58,814 bases of DNA from Massilia glaciei (GCF_003011895.2 NZ_PXWF02000191.1:1-58814); one strand, 5' to 3'. Shown: positions 24,748 through 33,679, counted from the stretch's first letter. A program made the numbers and translations. Notes: generated from the letters alone by a model not told the origin.

Positions 24748-25512
24748 ATGTTGCACAGTGCAAAAGAATTGAAAGGCCTCGATATCGTCGCAACGGATGG
24801 CGAGTTCGGCACCATCGACGACCTCTATTTCGACGACGACCATTGGACCATTCGTTATCTGGTGGTGGACACGGGCGGGTGGTTGAGCGGGCGCGATGTC
24901 CTCATCCCGATCAATGCGCTGCTTGGCGGGGACTGGCGCAACGAGAAAATCCGGGTCGGCCTCACCAAGAAACAAATTGAAGACAGTCCGGGAATCGACA
25001 CCGACGCGCCGGTCTCGCGCCAGCAAGAAACCTCGGTCTACCAGCATTACGGTTACCCGTATTACTGGGCCGGTCCCTATGCGTGGGGCGAGATGGTGTT
25101 TCCCATTGCTTTGGGAGAAGCGACGACGCCCGACCCCGACATGCGCTGTGGCGAAACCGGCATCGCGCAAGACAAGCCGCCCGGCGATCCGCATCTGCGC
25201 AGCGTCAAAGAGGTCGCCGGCTACAAGATACAAGCGACTGACGACAGCGTCGGCCACGTCGAGGATTTCTTGATAGACGACCGGGATTGGTCGATCCAAT
25301 TGATGGTGGTCGATACCAAAAACTGGCTGCCGGGTAAGGATGTGCTGATTTCACCGCGACGCATCGACCATGTGAGCTGGGACGAGCAAAAGGTCAGCGT
25401 CAATGTCAGCCGCGCCGTCATTGAAAACAGTCCCGAGTACGAGCCCGCCAATGCGCCGCCGTTCGGCCCGAAATACGATTTGTACCGGCGCTTCGGCACG
25501 CCGCATGGCTGA
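24748..25512 (+). CDS. Double PRC-barrel domain protein
   Basis: The 254-residue protein contains two PRC-barrel domains (about 1-80 and 148-230). Each has the same order of blocks: KELKGLDIVATDGEFGTIDD and KEVAGYKIQATDDSVGHVED, then YLVVDTGGWLSGRDVLIP and LMVVDTKNWLPGKDVLIS. Between them is a Tyr/Gly/Pro-rich linker. PRC-barrels bind proteins or RNA and occur in photosynthetic and stress proteins; the role here is unknown. The ATG has GAAGGA upstream. Its stop overlaps the start of the next small frame. Confidence 0.9.
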   Translation: MLHSAKELKGLDIVATDGEFGTIDDLYFDDDHWTIRYLVVDTGGWLSGRDVLIPINALLGGDWRNEKIRVGLTKKQIEDSPGIDTDAPVSRQQETSVYQHYGYPYYWAGPYAWGEMVFPIALGEATTPDPDMRCGETGIAQDKPPGDPHLRSVKEVAGYKIQATDDSVGHVEDFLIDDRDWSIQLMVVDTKNWLPGKDVLISPRRIDHVSWDEQKVSVNVSRAVIENSPEYEPANAPPFGPKYDLYRRFGTPHG

Positions 25513-25756
25513 ATCGCACGGCGCCGGCTCGAACGCATTCGGACGGCATCTGCTTGTGGTGTCCTCGGTTCCGCTCGCCAATTGGGGATTCGACGCATCC
25601 TGGGTCGACACCGCGGCCAGGGTCACCGGCACGGTGCGCATTTTGCAGGCCGCCGATGTCAAGCGCGAATACGGCCGCGGCGTCAACGACAAATTATTCC
25701 GCACGTTCGAAGGCCAGCCGGCCATTGTGGCGCGATCGGTCGAAAAACCGGGTTAG
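25505..25756 (+). CDS. Small hypothetical protein overlapping the PRC-barrel gene
   Basis: An 83-residue frame starts at an ATG 8 bp inside the PRC-barrel gene (ATGGCTGA overlap) and could be translationally coupled. It contains HLLVVSSVPLANWGFDASW and RTFEGQPAIVARS. No family recognised, no signal peptide. It may be a real coupled gene or chance coding in GC-rich DNA. Confidence 0.4.
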   Translation: MAESHGAGSNAFGRHLLVVSSVPLANWGFDASWVDTAARVTGTVRILQAADVKREYGRGVNDKLFRTFEGQPAIVARSVEKPG

Positions 25757-26061
25757 CCGGTCACGCCCATATGCCGGCACATTCTACAGGCACATTCGAC
25801 CCGATCGGGCACTGCGACAGCTGATGTACGACCAAGCTCGCGACTAAGCTCGCGACTAAGTTCGAGTGGCCTTGCCGCGCCCGCCCGCACCACCACGTAA
25901 GGGTTTCCGGATTTTTTCGAGGCCGACCGATCCCCACGGCCTTTCGCGCCCGATATTTTCCCCGCCCGCACAAACCTTGTCGGGCGCTACCAAGCACCCC
26001 CAAACGTCCAGCCGACATTACAATGCCGCTGGCTCTTTCCAACACAGAATAAGGCTCCACA
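25757..26061. other. Intergenic region with short tandem repeat
   Basis: 305 bp without a credible gene. It contains 2.3 copies of AAGCTCGCGACT at 25834-25868. A short run GGATTTTTTCG near 25909 is not backed by a stem. The promoter of the following secreted-protein gene is presumably here but was not located. Confidence 0.5.
25834..25868. repeat. 12-bp tandem repeat, 2.3 units
   Basis: AAGCTCGCGACT is repeated twice perfectly, then starts again as AAGTTCG. Intergenic. Confidence 0.9.
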
Positions 26062-26769
26062 ATGAAACTCCAACAAATTTGCATACTCGCCGCGGCGGCC
26101 CTCGGCGCGCCGGCCTTCGCCGACGACCTCGAAAACGTCCAGACCCTCACACAGGCCGAGTTCGCCAGGCTGTCCAAGGACTTCACGGCGGCAGCCAGCT
26201 ACAAGGGGGTGACCCCGGCCGAGCCGCTCGGCGTTGTTGGATTCGATCTGGGCGTCGGGCTCAGCTCCACCAAGATGGCGCACGGCGCCATCTGGGAAAA
26301 AGCGGGCGGCGGCGGCTCCAGCGTGTACATGACAAAGGTGCACATCCACAAAGGTTTGCCATTCAATGTCGACGTCGGCGCGAGCCTTGCCATGGTGCCC
26401 GGCTCGGACATCAAGCTGGGCGGCGCCGAGATCAAGTACGCCTTCATCGAAGGCGGCGCGGCGGTGCCCGCTGTGGCGGTGCGCGCCGCGGCCACGCGCC
26501 TGTTCGGCGTCGACCAACTCGACTTGAACACGCGCAGCGTCGAACTGCTGGTGTCGAAAGGCTTCCTCAACGTCACGCCCTACGCCGGCGTCGGCAAGGT
26601 CTGGGGCACGCTGACCCCGGACTTTGCCGGTTTGACCAAAGAGAAGCCGAATTCGGGCAAAATATTCGCCGGCGTTAATTTCAGCCTAGGCTTCGGCAAT
26701 CTCGCGGCCGAATTCGACAGCACCGGCGGCAACAAGTCGGTCAGCGTCAAGCTCGGCTTCCGCCTGTAA
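26062..26769 (+). CDS. Putative outer-membrane beta-barrel protein of unknown function
   Basis: The 235-residue protein has a signal peptide (MKLQQICILAAAALGAPAFA|DD) and then alternating amphipathic strands such as YAGVGKVWGTLTPDF and KIFAGVNFSLGFGNLAAEF, ending KSVSVKLGFRL. This is the pattern of a small outer-membrane barrel. No specific family is assigned. An RBS-like AAGGCTCCACA precedes the ATG. The following gene is an RND-pump relic, with no evident functional link. Confidence 0.65.
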   Translation: MKLQQICILAAAALGAPAFADDLENVQTLTQAEFARLSKDFTAAASYKGVTPAEPLGVVGFDLGVGLSSTKMAHGAIWEKAGGGGSSVYMTKVHIHKGLPFNVDVGASLAMVPGSDIKLGGAEIKYAFIEGGAAVPAVAVRAAATRLFGVDQLDLNTRSVELLVSKGFLNVTPYAGVGKVWGTLTPDFAGLTKEKPNSGKIFAGVNFSLGFGNLAAEFDSTGGNKSVSVKLGFRL

Positions 26770-26824
26770 TCAACAGCGGAGGACGCGGGGCGGACGCAAG
26801 CGGCCCCGTGCCGTTTCCGGCGCC

Positions 26825-27411
26825 GGCGCATGGCTCCGAATACGCGATCGAGCAACTCATGATCCAGACCCCGGCCGGCGGCCAGATCCCGCTGCGACAG
26901 GCCGCCACGGTCGAGCGCGGCACCTCCTTCACCACCATCGAACGCCAGGGCGGCCGCGCATCGTCGCCGTCCCGGCCGATGTGGACCCCGGCGCCACCAG
27001 CGGCGGCGACGTTATCGAAAATGCGCAGGCGACGGTGCTGCCCGAACTGGTGCGCGCGTTTCCCGGTTTGTCGCACCAGGCGTGGTGGTCAACGATTCGC
27101 TCGTGCTGGTGTATGCGATCAACGACATCAAGAACGCGCCCGACAAAGACGTGTTCGACGCGATCGTCACCGGCACGGTGCGCCGCTTCCGCCCGGTGCT
27201 GCTGACCTCGCTCACCACCTTCTTCGGACTGGCGCCGATGATCTTCGAAACCTCCCTGCAGGCGCGCTTCCTCATTCCGATGGCCCTCAGCCTCGGCTTC
27301 GGCGTGCTGTTCGTGACCCTGATCGTGCTGCTGATCGTGCCGACCGGATACCACATCGTTGAAGACGCGCGCCGGCTGGTCGGGCGCGTCAAGGACAAGA
27401 CGGTCGGCTGA
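26825..27411 (+). pseudogene. RND efflux transporter relic (AcrB/MdtB-type)
   Basis: Three reading frames carry consecutive pieces of an RND pump: EYAIEQLMIQTPAGGQIPL to ERQGGR (about 26830-26955), then VDPGATSGGDVIENAQATVL to FPGLSHQ (about 26980-27075), then VVNDSLVLVYAINDIKN through LLTSLTTFFGLAPMIFETS to the normal C-terminus (27085-27411). An intact pump is about 1030 residues. Here most of the protein is missing, and a large internal deletion joins the porter domain to the last membrane helices. The pieces are in the correct order, so this is one decayed gene. Confidence 0.88.
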
Positions 27412-27546
27412 ACCGCCATTGCTTCCCAAACTTCCGACTACTATTCGGGTCTAACAACGTTGGTTCAACCCTCTCAACTTCCACGTGTCTGGCGTTGCCC
27501 TCCCGTTTCCCGGCGGTTTGTCCGGGCGTTTTGTCCGGGGCTTTCC

Positions 27547-30282
27547 ATGCTTGAATTCAAACCTTCGAAAAGTTTTTTGTGCGCGATATTTGCCCGGCGA
27601 AATCTTTACAAAATATTCCTATGGCCGTTCTTTTGCGTGGCTTCGGCGGCGATCCTATGGGGATTCGTCTTCAACGAACTGGCCGCGGACAGGCGTCGGA
27701 TCGAAGGGCACACGCTGGGCCACGCCGCCGCCTTGTCGCGGGCCGTGGCGAAAGGCCTCTCCCTGTCCGTGCTTCATGTCGACGAACTCAGCCAAGCGAT
27801 GACATCGCGGTGGGAGGAACGTAAAGGGGCCGCCAATCTGAATGAGACGGCGCGAAACAGGATCTTGGACCGGCAATGGCTGGACTTCATCGGCATAGCC
27901 GACAGAAACGGCCGTCTGGTCGTCAGCAGTGAAGCAAACGCCAGCAATGGCAGCGTGGCCGGCGAGGCGTATTTCCACTTCCACAAGGCGAATCCAACGC
28001 GCGACTTGCATATCGGCCGCCGCGGCGCCCGGACAACCGCCGGGACAAACACCAGGACAAACACCAGGACAAGCGCCATCGTATTGACGCGCAGGCTCAA
28101 CACCGCCGATGGCGGTTTCGATGGCGTGGTGGTGGTGACGGTCAAGCCCTCGTACCTGTCGAGTTTCTACGACGAGGCCATTTTTGGAAAGCGCGGCTAT
28201 TTGGGCATCCGCGGCACAGACGGCGAACACTACACCGCCAGGATGGGCGGTGCCGACCTGGCGCGGCCCCTGCTCCCAATTCTGTCGGACATCACATCAT
28301 CGGCTGACGGCACGCGCGTGATTGCGGTCCCGGATTGGTTGGAAAACAATGAGAAAGGCTTTGTCGCCTGGCAGCAGATCGCGCCATATCGACTTGTCGT
28401 CGTCATTGGATTGGCCGGGGACGAGGTGCTCGCAGATTACAACAGGATGGCGGCCAAATACATCAACGGCGCCGCGGTGGGCTCCTGGTTCCTGTTTGCA
28501 ACCTCCATAGCGGGAACCCTGGCCGTGACGCTTCTGCTGTGGCGCAAGCAGCAGGCGCAAGAGACCCGCGACGCCTACCGTCTTGCCACCGAAGGGGGCA
28601 ACGAGGGCTTTTTCTATCTGCGCGCGCTGCACGACGGCGCGCCCCCCGGCGAAATCGCCGACTTCGTGTTGGAGGATTGCAATCAGACCGGCGCCGCGCT
28701 GGTCGGCGTCACCCGCGACCGGATCATCGGGATTCGGCTCTCCGGCTTGCCCGCCGTTACCGACTTCATCCTTCCATCGGAGCTGCCTTCGCAGATAGAC
28801 ATCGGGCGCCAGGCCATGGCCGCGGGAATCTATCAGGATGAGTGGACCGCCGCGTCCGCCAGTTCGTTCCGCGGCGTTTGGCTGGAACGGAAGATGGTGC
28901 GCTTCGGTAATGGACTGGCCGTCACCTTGCGCGACATTTCCGCCGCCAAGGCGCATGAGCGGCATCTGCTGGCGATGGCGCACGAGGACACGCTGACCAA
29001 ACTGCCGAACCGCCACTGGTTGATGGACTATTTGCCGGACGCGCTTGGCCGCGCGGCACGCGGCGAAACCCAATTGGCGCTGTTCTTTATCGATATCGAC
29101 AATTTCAAGCAGATCAATGACACGCTCGGTCATGCCGCCGGCGACGCCTTGCTGCACGTCGCCGCGATGCGGCTTAAATCGGAAATGCGGCCGGGCGATA
29201 GCCTGGCGCGGCTCGGCGGCGATGAATTCACCATCGTGCTCGAGGATATCGACGGCGCGGTCGATGCGCAAATGGTGGCGCAGCGCATCGTATCGGCGTT
29301 CCTGCATCCCATCGAACTGGGATGCGGAAAAGTGCGGGTCGGCACTTCGATCGGGATCAGCCTGTTTCCAGGCGACGGACAGGACATGGACATGCTGTTG
29401 CGGCATGCCGATATCGCCATGTACGCGGCGAAAGCGGCGGGGAAGGGGCAATACTGTTTCTACAAAAGCGAGCAGTACCAGACGTTGATGAACCGGATAA
29501 ATAGCCAGGCGACACTGGAACGGGCGGTCAATCACGACCAGTTCGTGATGCATTACCAGCCACGCTTTGCGAGCGCCAGTGGAAAAATGTGCGGGATCGA
29601 GGCGCTGGTGCGCTGGCAGAACCCGGAACGCGGATTGCTGCTGCCACAAGAATTCATCGCGCTCGCCGAAGCGACCGGTTTGATTGTCCCGCTCGGAAAA
29701 CTGGTGATGGAAAAGGTGTGCTCGCAGATCGCGCAGTGGTCGACGATGCAACTGCCGCTGGTGCCCGTGTCGTTCAACATCTCCGCGTTCGAGTTCAACG
29801 AAAGCGACATCCCGGGCGGGCTCGCGCAATGCCTCGAGCGTCACAAGGTTCCGCCGGAACTACTCGAAGTGGAGCTGACGGAGACCGCGCTGGTCGCCGA
29901 CAAGGGGGGCGCCGCGACCGCGCTCGCGACCATCCGCGGCATGGGCGTGAAATGCCTGATCGACGATTTCGGGACCGGTTTTTCATCGCTGTCGCAACTC
30001 CAGCGCTTCGATACGGATGTGCTCAAGATCGACCAATCGTTTGCCGCCGAGTTGGGCCGGACCGAGAAAACGGCGACGTTTTTCCGGGCGATCGTGTCGC
30101 TCGCCCACGCCCTGGGCATGGGCGTGGTGGCCGAGGGCGTGGAGACGGCCGAGCAACTGCGCATGCTGCTCGAACTCGAATGCGAGGAGGTGCAGGGCTA
30201 TTACATGTGCTCGCCGGTGCCGGCGGCGGAAATGGCGATATTGCTTGAAAAACGTTTCAGGATGTCCCTCGACGCGTTGTAG
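27547..30282 (+). CDS. Membrane GGDEF-EAL protein (c-di-GMP turnover)
   Basis: The 911-residue protein has a membrane helix near residues 22-42, a periplasmic sensor domain of cache type, a second helix (GAAVGSWFLFATSIAGTLAV), a PAS-like domain, a GGDEF domain with an intact RLGGDEFTI (557-561) and an EAL domain with intact IEALVRW (685-687) and IDDFGTGFSSL. Both catalytic motifs look active, so it could make or degrade c-di-GMP. The ATG at 27547 (MLEFKPSK) is preferred because an upstream in-frame start adds an arginine-rich stretch without a ribosome binding site. A 12-bp repeat adds TNTR units to the sensor domain. Confidence 0.92.
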   Translation: MLEFKPSKSFLCAIFARRNLYKIFLWPFFCVASAAILWGFVFNELAADRRRIEGHTLGHAAALSRAVAKGLSLSVLHVDELSQAMTSRWEERKGAANLNETARNRILDRQWLDFIGIADRNGRLVVSSEANASNGSVAGEAYFHFHKANPTRDLHIGRRGARTTAGTNTRTNTRTSAIVLTRRLNTADGGFDGVVVVTVKPSYLSSFYDEAIFGKRGYLGIRGTDGEHYTARMGGADLARPLLPILSDITSSADGTRVIAVPDWLENNEKGFVAWQQIAPYRLVVVIGLAGDEVLADYNRMAAKYINGAAVGSWFLFATSIAGTLAVTLLLWRKQQAQETRDAYRLATEGGNEGFFYLRALHDGAPPGEIADFVLEDCNQTGAALVGVTRDRIIGIRLSGLPAVTDFILPSELPSQIDIGRQAMAAGIYQDEWTAASASSFRGVWLERKMVRFGNGLAVTLRDISAAKAHERHLLAMAHEDTLTKLPNRHWLMDYLPDALGRAARGETQLALFFIDIDNFKQINDTLGHAAGDALLHVAAMRLKSEMRPGDSLARLGGDEFTIVLEDIDGAVDAQMVAQRIVSAFLHPIELGCGKVRVGTSIGISLFPGDGQDMDMLLRHADIAMYAAKAAGKGQYCFYKSEQYQTLMNRINSQATLERAVNHDQFVMHYQPRFASASGKMCGIEALVRWQNPERGLLLPQEFIALAEATGLIVPLGKLVMEKVCSQIAQWSTMQLPLVPVSFNISAFEFNESDIPGGLAQCLERHKVPPELLEVELTETALVADKGGAATALATIRGMGVKCLIDDFGTGFSSLSQLQRFDTDVLKIDQSFAAELGRTEKTATFFRAIVSLAHALGMGVVAEGVETAEQLRMLLELECEEVQGYYMCSPVPAAEMAILLEKRFRMSLDAL
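28031..28078. repeat. 12-bp tandem repeat, four units, in the GGDEF-EAL gene
   Basis: GGACAAACACCA occurs twice perfectly with a diverged unit on each side. It encodes repeated Thr-Asn-Thr-Arg in the periplasmic sensor domain. Confidence 0.9.
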
Positions 30283-30367
30283 CCGCAAACGCCCGCGCGG
30301 TGTCTCATGACAATGCCCGCCAGCCGGGCCTTTGGCACGCTGTCCGCCACCCCGGTCGCGCCGCCGA

Positions 30368-31564
30368 TCATGCCGACCGGACACCATATCGTCGGGCCGG
30401 CCGAACCGCCTGCGCGCGCAGCGCAAGCAGATAGCTGGCCAACGAGACGAGCGCCACCATCGATAAGATGCCGGTGACGAACTGCGCCGACGGGACCTCG
30501 TTCGAAACCGCCGCGACAGCGAGCGGACCGGCGGCCTTGCAGACAAGCGAAGGCGCGGCCATGGCGCCGGAGATCGCGCCGTAGTTCTCGGGCCCGAACA
30601 GCTTTTGCGGCAAGGTCCCGCGCACGATGGTGATGACACCGTTGCTCACGCCGTACAGCAGGCAGAACCCGATGGCGGCCCATGCGGCGCCACCTTCCCA
30701 CAACAGCAGCAGCAAGGCCACCGGCACGATCGCGAAAATGACTGCGCCCACCACCTGGGGCGTCGCGTGGCGGGCCAATGCCATTTCGCTGATCCGGCCC
30801 GCGACCTGCATCGGGCCGATCAGGGCCGCGAAAAAGACGGCCGCCGCGACCGGATGCCCCATCCTGTGCAGCAGCGGGATCAGGTGCACCGACAGCGCCG
30901 AGAACACCAGGCTGTTGGCCGCGAACGCGCCCGCAAGGCGCCAGAACACCGGATCGCGGACCGCCTCGGAAAAGGTGTGGCTCGCTTTGGACGGCTGTGC
31001 CCCGGACGCGTCGCGCACGCGTGCCGGCAGCATGGCGTGCAGCGGCGCGCACAACAGCAGTTGGACAGCCGCGTACAGCAGGTAGGTGTCGCGCCACCCG
31101 AATTGCGTGTTCAGTTGCAGGCTCAGGGGCCAGTACAGCGTGCTGGCGAAGCCGCCGAACAGCGTCAGCACCGAGATCAGGCGCCGCGCCTGCGCCGCGT
31201 GGGCGTGGTTGATGGTCGCGAACGCAGCCTCGTACAACACCGCCCCCATCGACATGCCGACCACGCTCCAGGCCAGCAGATAGCCGGCCGCCGATTGCGC
31301 AAGGCCCAGCAGCGCCAGCCCCAACGCGGCGCACAGGGATCCGAGCGCCATCATGCGCCGCCCGCCGAACCGGTCCACCAGCATGCCGATCGGGGTCGCG
31401 CACAGGCCCGCCACGAGCAGGCTCCACGCGTACCCGCCGTAGATGATTTCGGGACGCAGCGCGAGGTCGCGCCCGATGTCGGTGGCCAGCACCGCGAACG
31501 CGTAGTAGATGCTGCCCCAGGATGCGATCTGGGTCACCGCGAGGATGCCGATCGTCTTACGCAT
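30368..31564 (-). CDS. MFS transporter in an ArsR-controlled operon
   Basis: The 398-residue protein has about twelve membrane helices, beginning MRKTIGILAVTQIASWGSIYYAF, with the MFS loop motif DRFGGRRMM between helices 2 and 3. It is the third gene after arsR and the flavoprotein, and its start lies 11 bp after the ancestral end of the flavoprotein frame, so all three are one transcript. Efflux of a metalloid or of a product of the flavoprotein is the likely role, by analogy with arsenic-resistance operons. The ATG at 31564 is chosen; the upstream extension is an arginine-rich shadow. Confidence 0.87.
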   Translation of the reverse strand: MRKTIGILAVTQIASWGSIYYAFAVLATDIGRDLALRPEIIYGGYAWSLLVAGLCATPIGMLVDRFGGRRMMALGSLCAALGLALLGLAQSAAGYLLAWSVVGMSMGAVLYEAAFATINHAHAAQARRLISVLTLFGGFASTLYWPLSLQLNTQFGWRDTYLLYAAVQLLLCAPLHAMLPARVRDASGAQPSKASHTFSEAVRDPVFWRLAGAFAANSLVFSALSVHLIPLLHRMGHPVAAAVFFAALIGPMQVAGRISEMALARHATPQVVGAVIFAIVPVALLLLLWEGGAAWAAIGFCLLYGVSNGVITIVRGTLPQKLFGPENYGAISGAMAAPSLVCKAAGPLAVAAVSNEVPSAQFVTGILSMVALVSLASYLLALRAQAVRPARRYGVRSA

Positions 31565-31653
31565 ACGTACGCCTTTCACCGGCGGCAGGCGCCGGCCGCC
31601 GGCCCGGCGGCGACGCCGGTCTTGGCGCGGCCGCAGCCAGCCTTCGCGGTCCG

Positions 31654-33003
31654 CTACGCGTCGGCGTCGGCCACGCAACACGCGCCGCCTCCTTCGGGCG
31701 CCGGTCCGCCGCAGCAGGCGGCTGCGGCGCCGGTGACCGGACGCGAGCTGCACACGCCGGTCTCGGGCAGTTCGAGGCGCACGTCGTCGGCCGCCACCAG
31801 GTCGCCAGCCAGCGCGGCGACGATCGAGCGCACCTGTTCATAGCCGGTCGCCATGAGGAAATTGGGCGCGCGGCCGTAGCTTTTGGCGCCGACCGCGTAA
31901 TAGCCCTGCTCCGGGTGGGCCAGCTCGCGGTGGCCGTGCGGGCGCACCGTTCCGCAGCTGTGCATATTCGGGTCGATCAGGGGCGCCAGCGCGTCGGTGC
32001 TCTCCAACCAGGGGTCGAGCCGCACCCGCAGCTCGCGCGTCATCGACAGGTCCGGCCGGCCGCCGGTCGCGCCGATCACCTGGTCGATCCGAGCGATCAC
32101 CGGCGTCGTGCCGTCCGCGCGCGCCTCGCCCGTGATCTGCAGGGTGCCGCCGGCGCGGACCATTTCCCGCACGCGGAAATCGAGATGCACTTCGAGCTGG
32201 CCGTTTGCCTGCAGCGTCCTGAGCCGCGCGCCCAATGCGCCGCGGGCGGGCAACTGGTCCGCCGCGCCGCCGCCGAACAGGCGCTCGAGCGAGCCGCCGC
32301 GCACCACCCAAACGATCGTCGTCGCCGGATGCCGGCCGGCCAGCTCGGCGAGGGCGATCAGATTGCCGGCGGCCGAGTGTCCGGCGCCGATCACCAGCAC
32401 CCGCTTGCCGGCGTAGCGGTTCGCGGCGCCACCGAGGATGTCCGGCATGCCGTGGGCGATGCGCGCGCGCGCTTCGGACTCGCCCTGCGCCGGCAGGCCG
32501 TTCGCGCCAAGCGGATTCGGGTGCGACCAGGTGCCGGAGGCGTCGATGATCGCCTGCGCGTGCAGCTGCACCGCGCCGGCCGGGGTGTCGACCTGCAGCA
32601 CGAAGGGCGCGTCCCCGCGGCCCCTGGTCTGGACCTTGTCGTGCCCCTGGCGCGACACCTGGCGCACCGAATGGCCCAGCCGGATGGCCCCCGCGAGCGC
32701 CGGCAGCGCCGCCAGCGGCGCGAGGTAGCCATCGACGATCTGGCCCGCCGTCGGCAGCGCGTCGGCATCGGGCGCGCGCCAGCCGCTTTGCGCGAGCAGC
32801 GCCACGGCGGCCCGGTCGAGGTTGTAGCGCCATGGCGAGAACATCCGGACATGGCGGTACGATTCGAGGTTGTCGGCGATGCGCGTTCCGGCTTCGAGCA
32901 CGAGCGGCGTGAAGCCCGCGCGCAGCAGGTGGGCGGCGGCGGCAAGGCCGACCGGTCCGGCGCCGATCACCGCGACCGGGAGAGAGTTCAAAAGCTGTTG
33001 CAT
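31654..33003 (-). CDS. FMO-like FAD/NADPH flavoprotein (ArsO-like), Cys-rich tail cut by a stop
   Basis: The 449-residue protein has an FAD site (AVIGAGPVGLAAA) at its N-terminus and an NADPH site (VLVIGAGHSAAGN) in the middle, as in flavin monooxygenases. The C-terminus bears paired cysteines (ACCGGPAPEGGGACCVADADA). The TAG at 31654 is followed in frame by RTAKAGCGRAKTG and a natural-looking stop at 31576, 11 bp before the MFS start, so the ancestral protein probably had 26 more residues and more cysteines. Flavoproteins of this type occur in ars operons (ArsO), where their reaction is uncertain. GGAG precedes the ATG at 33003. Confidence 0.85.
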   Translation of the reverse strand: MQQLLNSLPVAVIGAGPVGLAAAAHLLRAGFTPLVLEAGTRIADNLESYRHVRMFSPWRYNLDRAAVALLAQSGWRAPDADALPTAGQIVDGYLAPLAALPALAGAIRLGHSVRQVSRQGHDKVQTRGRGDAPFVLQVDTPAGAVQLHAQAIIDASGTWSHPNPLGANGLPAQGESEARARIAHGMPDILGGAANRYAGKRVLVIGAGHSAAGNLIALAELAGRHPATTIVWVVRGGSLERLFGGGAADQLPARGALGARLRTLQANGQLEVHLDFRVREMVRAGGTLQITGEARADGTTPVIARIDQVIGATGGRPDLSMTRELRVRLDPWLESTDALAPLIDPNMHSCGTVRPHGHRELAHPEQGYYAVGAKSYGRAPNFLMATGYEQVRSIVAALAGDLVAADDVRLELPETGVCSSRPVTGAAAACCGGPAPEGGGACCVADADA

Positions 33004-33016
33004 GGAGCCTCCGTGA

Positions 33017-33032
33017 TTCGTCGAATGACGAA
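33017..33032. promoter_or_regulatory. ArsR-type operator upstream of the flavoprotein gene
   Basis: TTCGTCGAATGACGAA: arms TTCGTC and GACGAA with a 4-bp centre, extended by A and T to ATTCGTC/GACGAAT. It lies in the gap between arsR and the flavoprotein gene. It has the same TTCGT-N6-ACGAA layout as the site upstream of arsR. Confidence 0.75.
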
Positions 33033-33058
33033 TAAGTGAATAAAAAAAAGCAAGACCG

Positions 33059-33373
33059 TCAGATACCGCCCAGTGCCAACTGCAATAGCGCGAACCGCTC
33101 GCGCTCGACGCAATAGCACATGCGTTGCTCGTCGGACGCACCCGAGATCAGGCCCGCCTCCCGGAGGATGGTGACATGCTTGGAGATGGTCGATGGCGCC
33201 AGCGGCAGGATGTCGGCCAGGCTGCCGAAATAACATTGGCCGAATTGCGCCAGGTGCTTGAACAGGCGCAGGCGCGCCGGATGGCCGAGCGCTTTGCACA
33301 TGAGGGCGATCTGCTCCTCGCTCAGAGCGGGCACCTCGATCGGGGCTTGCGGATCGCAGCAGGAAGTGGACAT
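33059..33373 (-). CDS. arsR: ArsR-family winged-helix repressor
   Basis: The 104-residue regulator has the ArsR winged helix (MCKALGHPARLRLFKHLAQF, then LADILPLAPSTISKHVTILREAGL). Cysteines at residues 5-6, 25, 47 and in MCYC near the C-terminus could form a metal(loid) sensor, but the classical ELCVCDL As(III) site in helix 3 is not present, so the inducer is open. The ATG at 33373 (MSTSCCD) is preferred over upstream in-frame codons. The matching operators on both sides of the gene make it the likely repressor of the whole operon, including itself. Confidence 0.92.
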   Translation of the reverse strand: MSTSCCDPQAPIEVPALSEEQIALMCKALGHPARLRLFKHLAQFGQCYFGSLADILPLAPSTISKHVTILREAGLISGASDEQRMCYCVERERFALLQLALGGI

Positions 33374-33382
33374 TTTACGTAA

Positions 33383-33398
33383 TTCGTTGTTCGACGAA
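33383..33398. promoter_or_regulatory. ArsR-type operator upstream of arsR
   Basis: TTCGTTGTTCGACGAA: perfect arms TTCGT and ACGAA separated by 6 bp, 10 bp upstream of the arsR start. Same layout as 33017-33032, indicating autoregulation. Confidence 0.75.
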
Positions 33399-33521
33399 GG
33401 AAGAATAGCACGAAATGCCGCCCGTGGTAAAAAAGTTCGCGGCGCGCGTAGGCTCACTCCGGCAGGTGCAAACGCCGCACGTCGCGTTTGTCGATCCGCA
33501 GCGGTCGCAGGACCTACCTAG

Positions 33522-33679
33522 GAGGCTGTCGGACTTAGGATCGTCGGCTGCAAAAAGTGTCGGGCGGTCCATATTTCGCCGCTTTCTCGGCCAATAGCTC
33601 GCTATTGGCACTGCGAAATCGTCAAAATCTGTCCTCACCCGGCACTCTTTTGCTTCGACTCCCTAAGTCCGACAGCCTC
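33522..33679. mobile_element. 158-bp palindromic MITE with CTAG target duplication
   Basis: Perfect 18-bp terminal repeats GAGGCTGTCGGACTTAGG; with the duplicated CTAG (33518-33521 and 33680-33683) the inverted repeat extends to 23 bp. A central palindrome GCCAATAGC-TC-GCTATTGGC mirrors that of the livF element. There is no coding capacity. It lies downstream of a small lipoprotein gene and upstream of arsR, in a 329-bp gap otherwise without genes. Confidence 0.85.

Noticed and set aside
30362-30389. Similarity of CGACCGGACACCATATCGT to the end of the RND relic (about 27340)
   Set aside because: Only about 25 bp; lies in the MFS gene end; too short to call a second relic.
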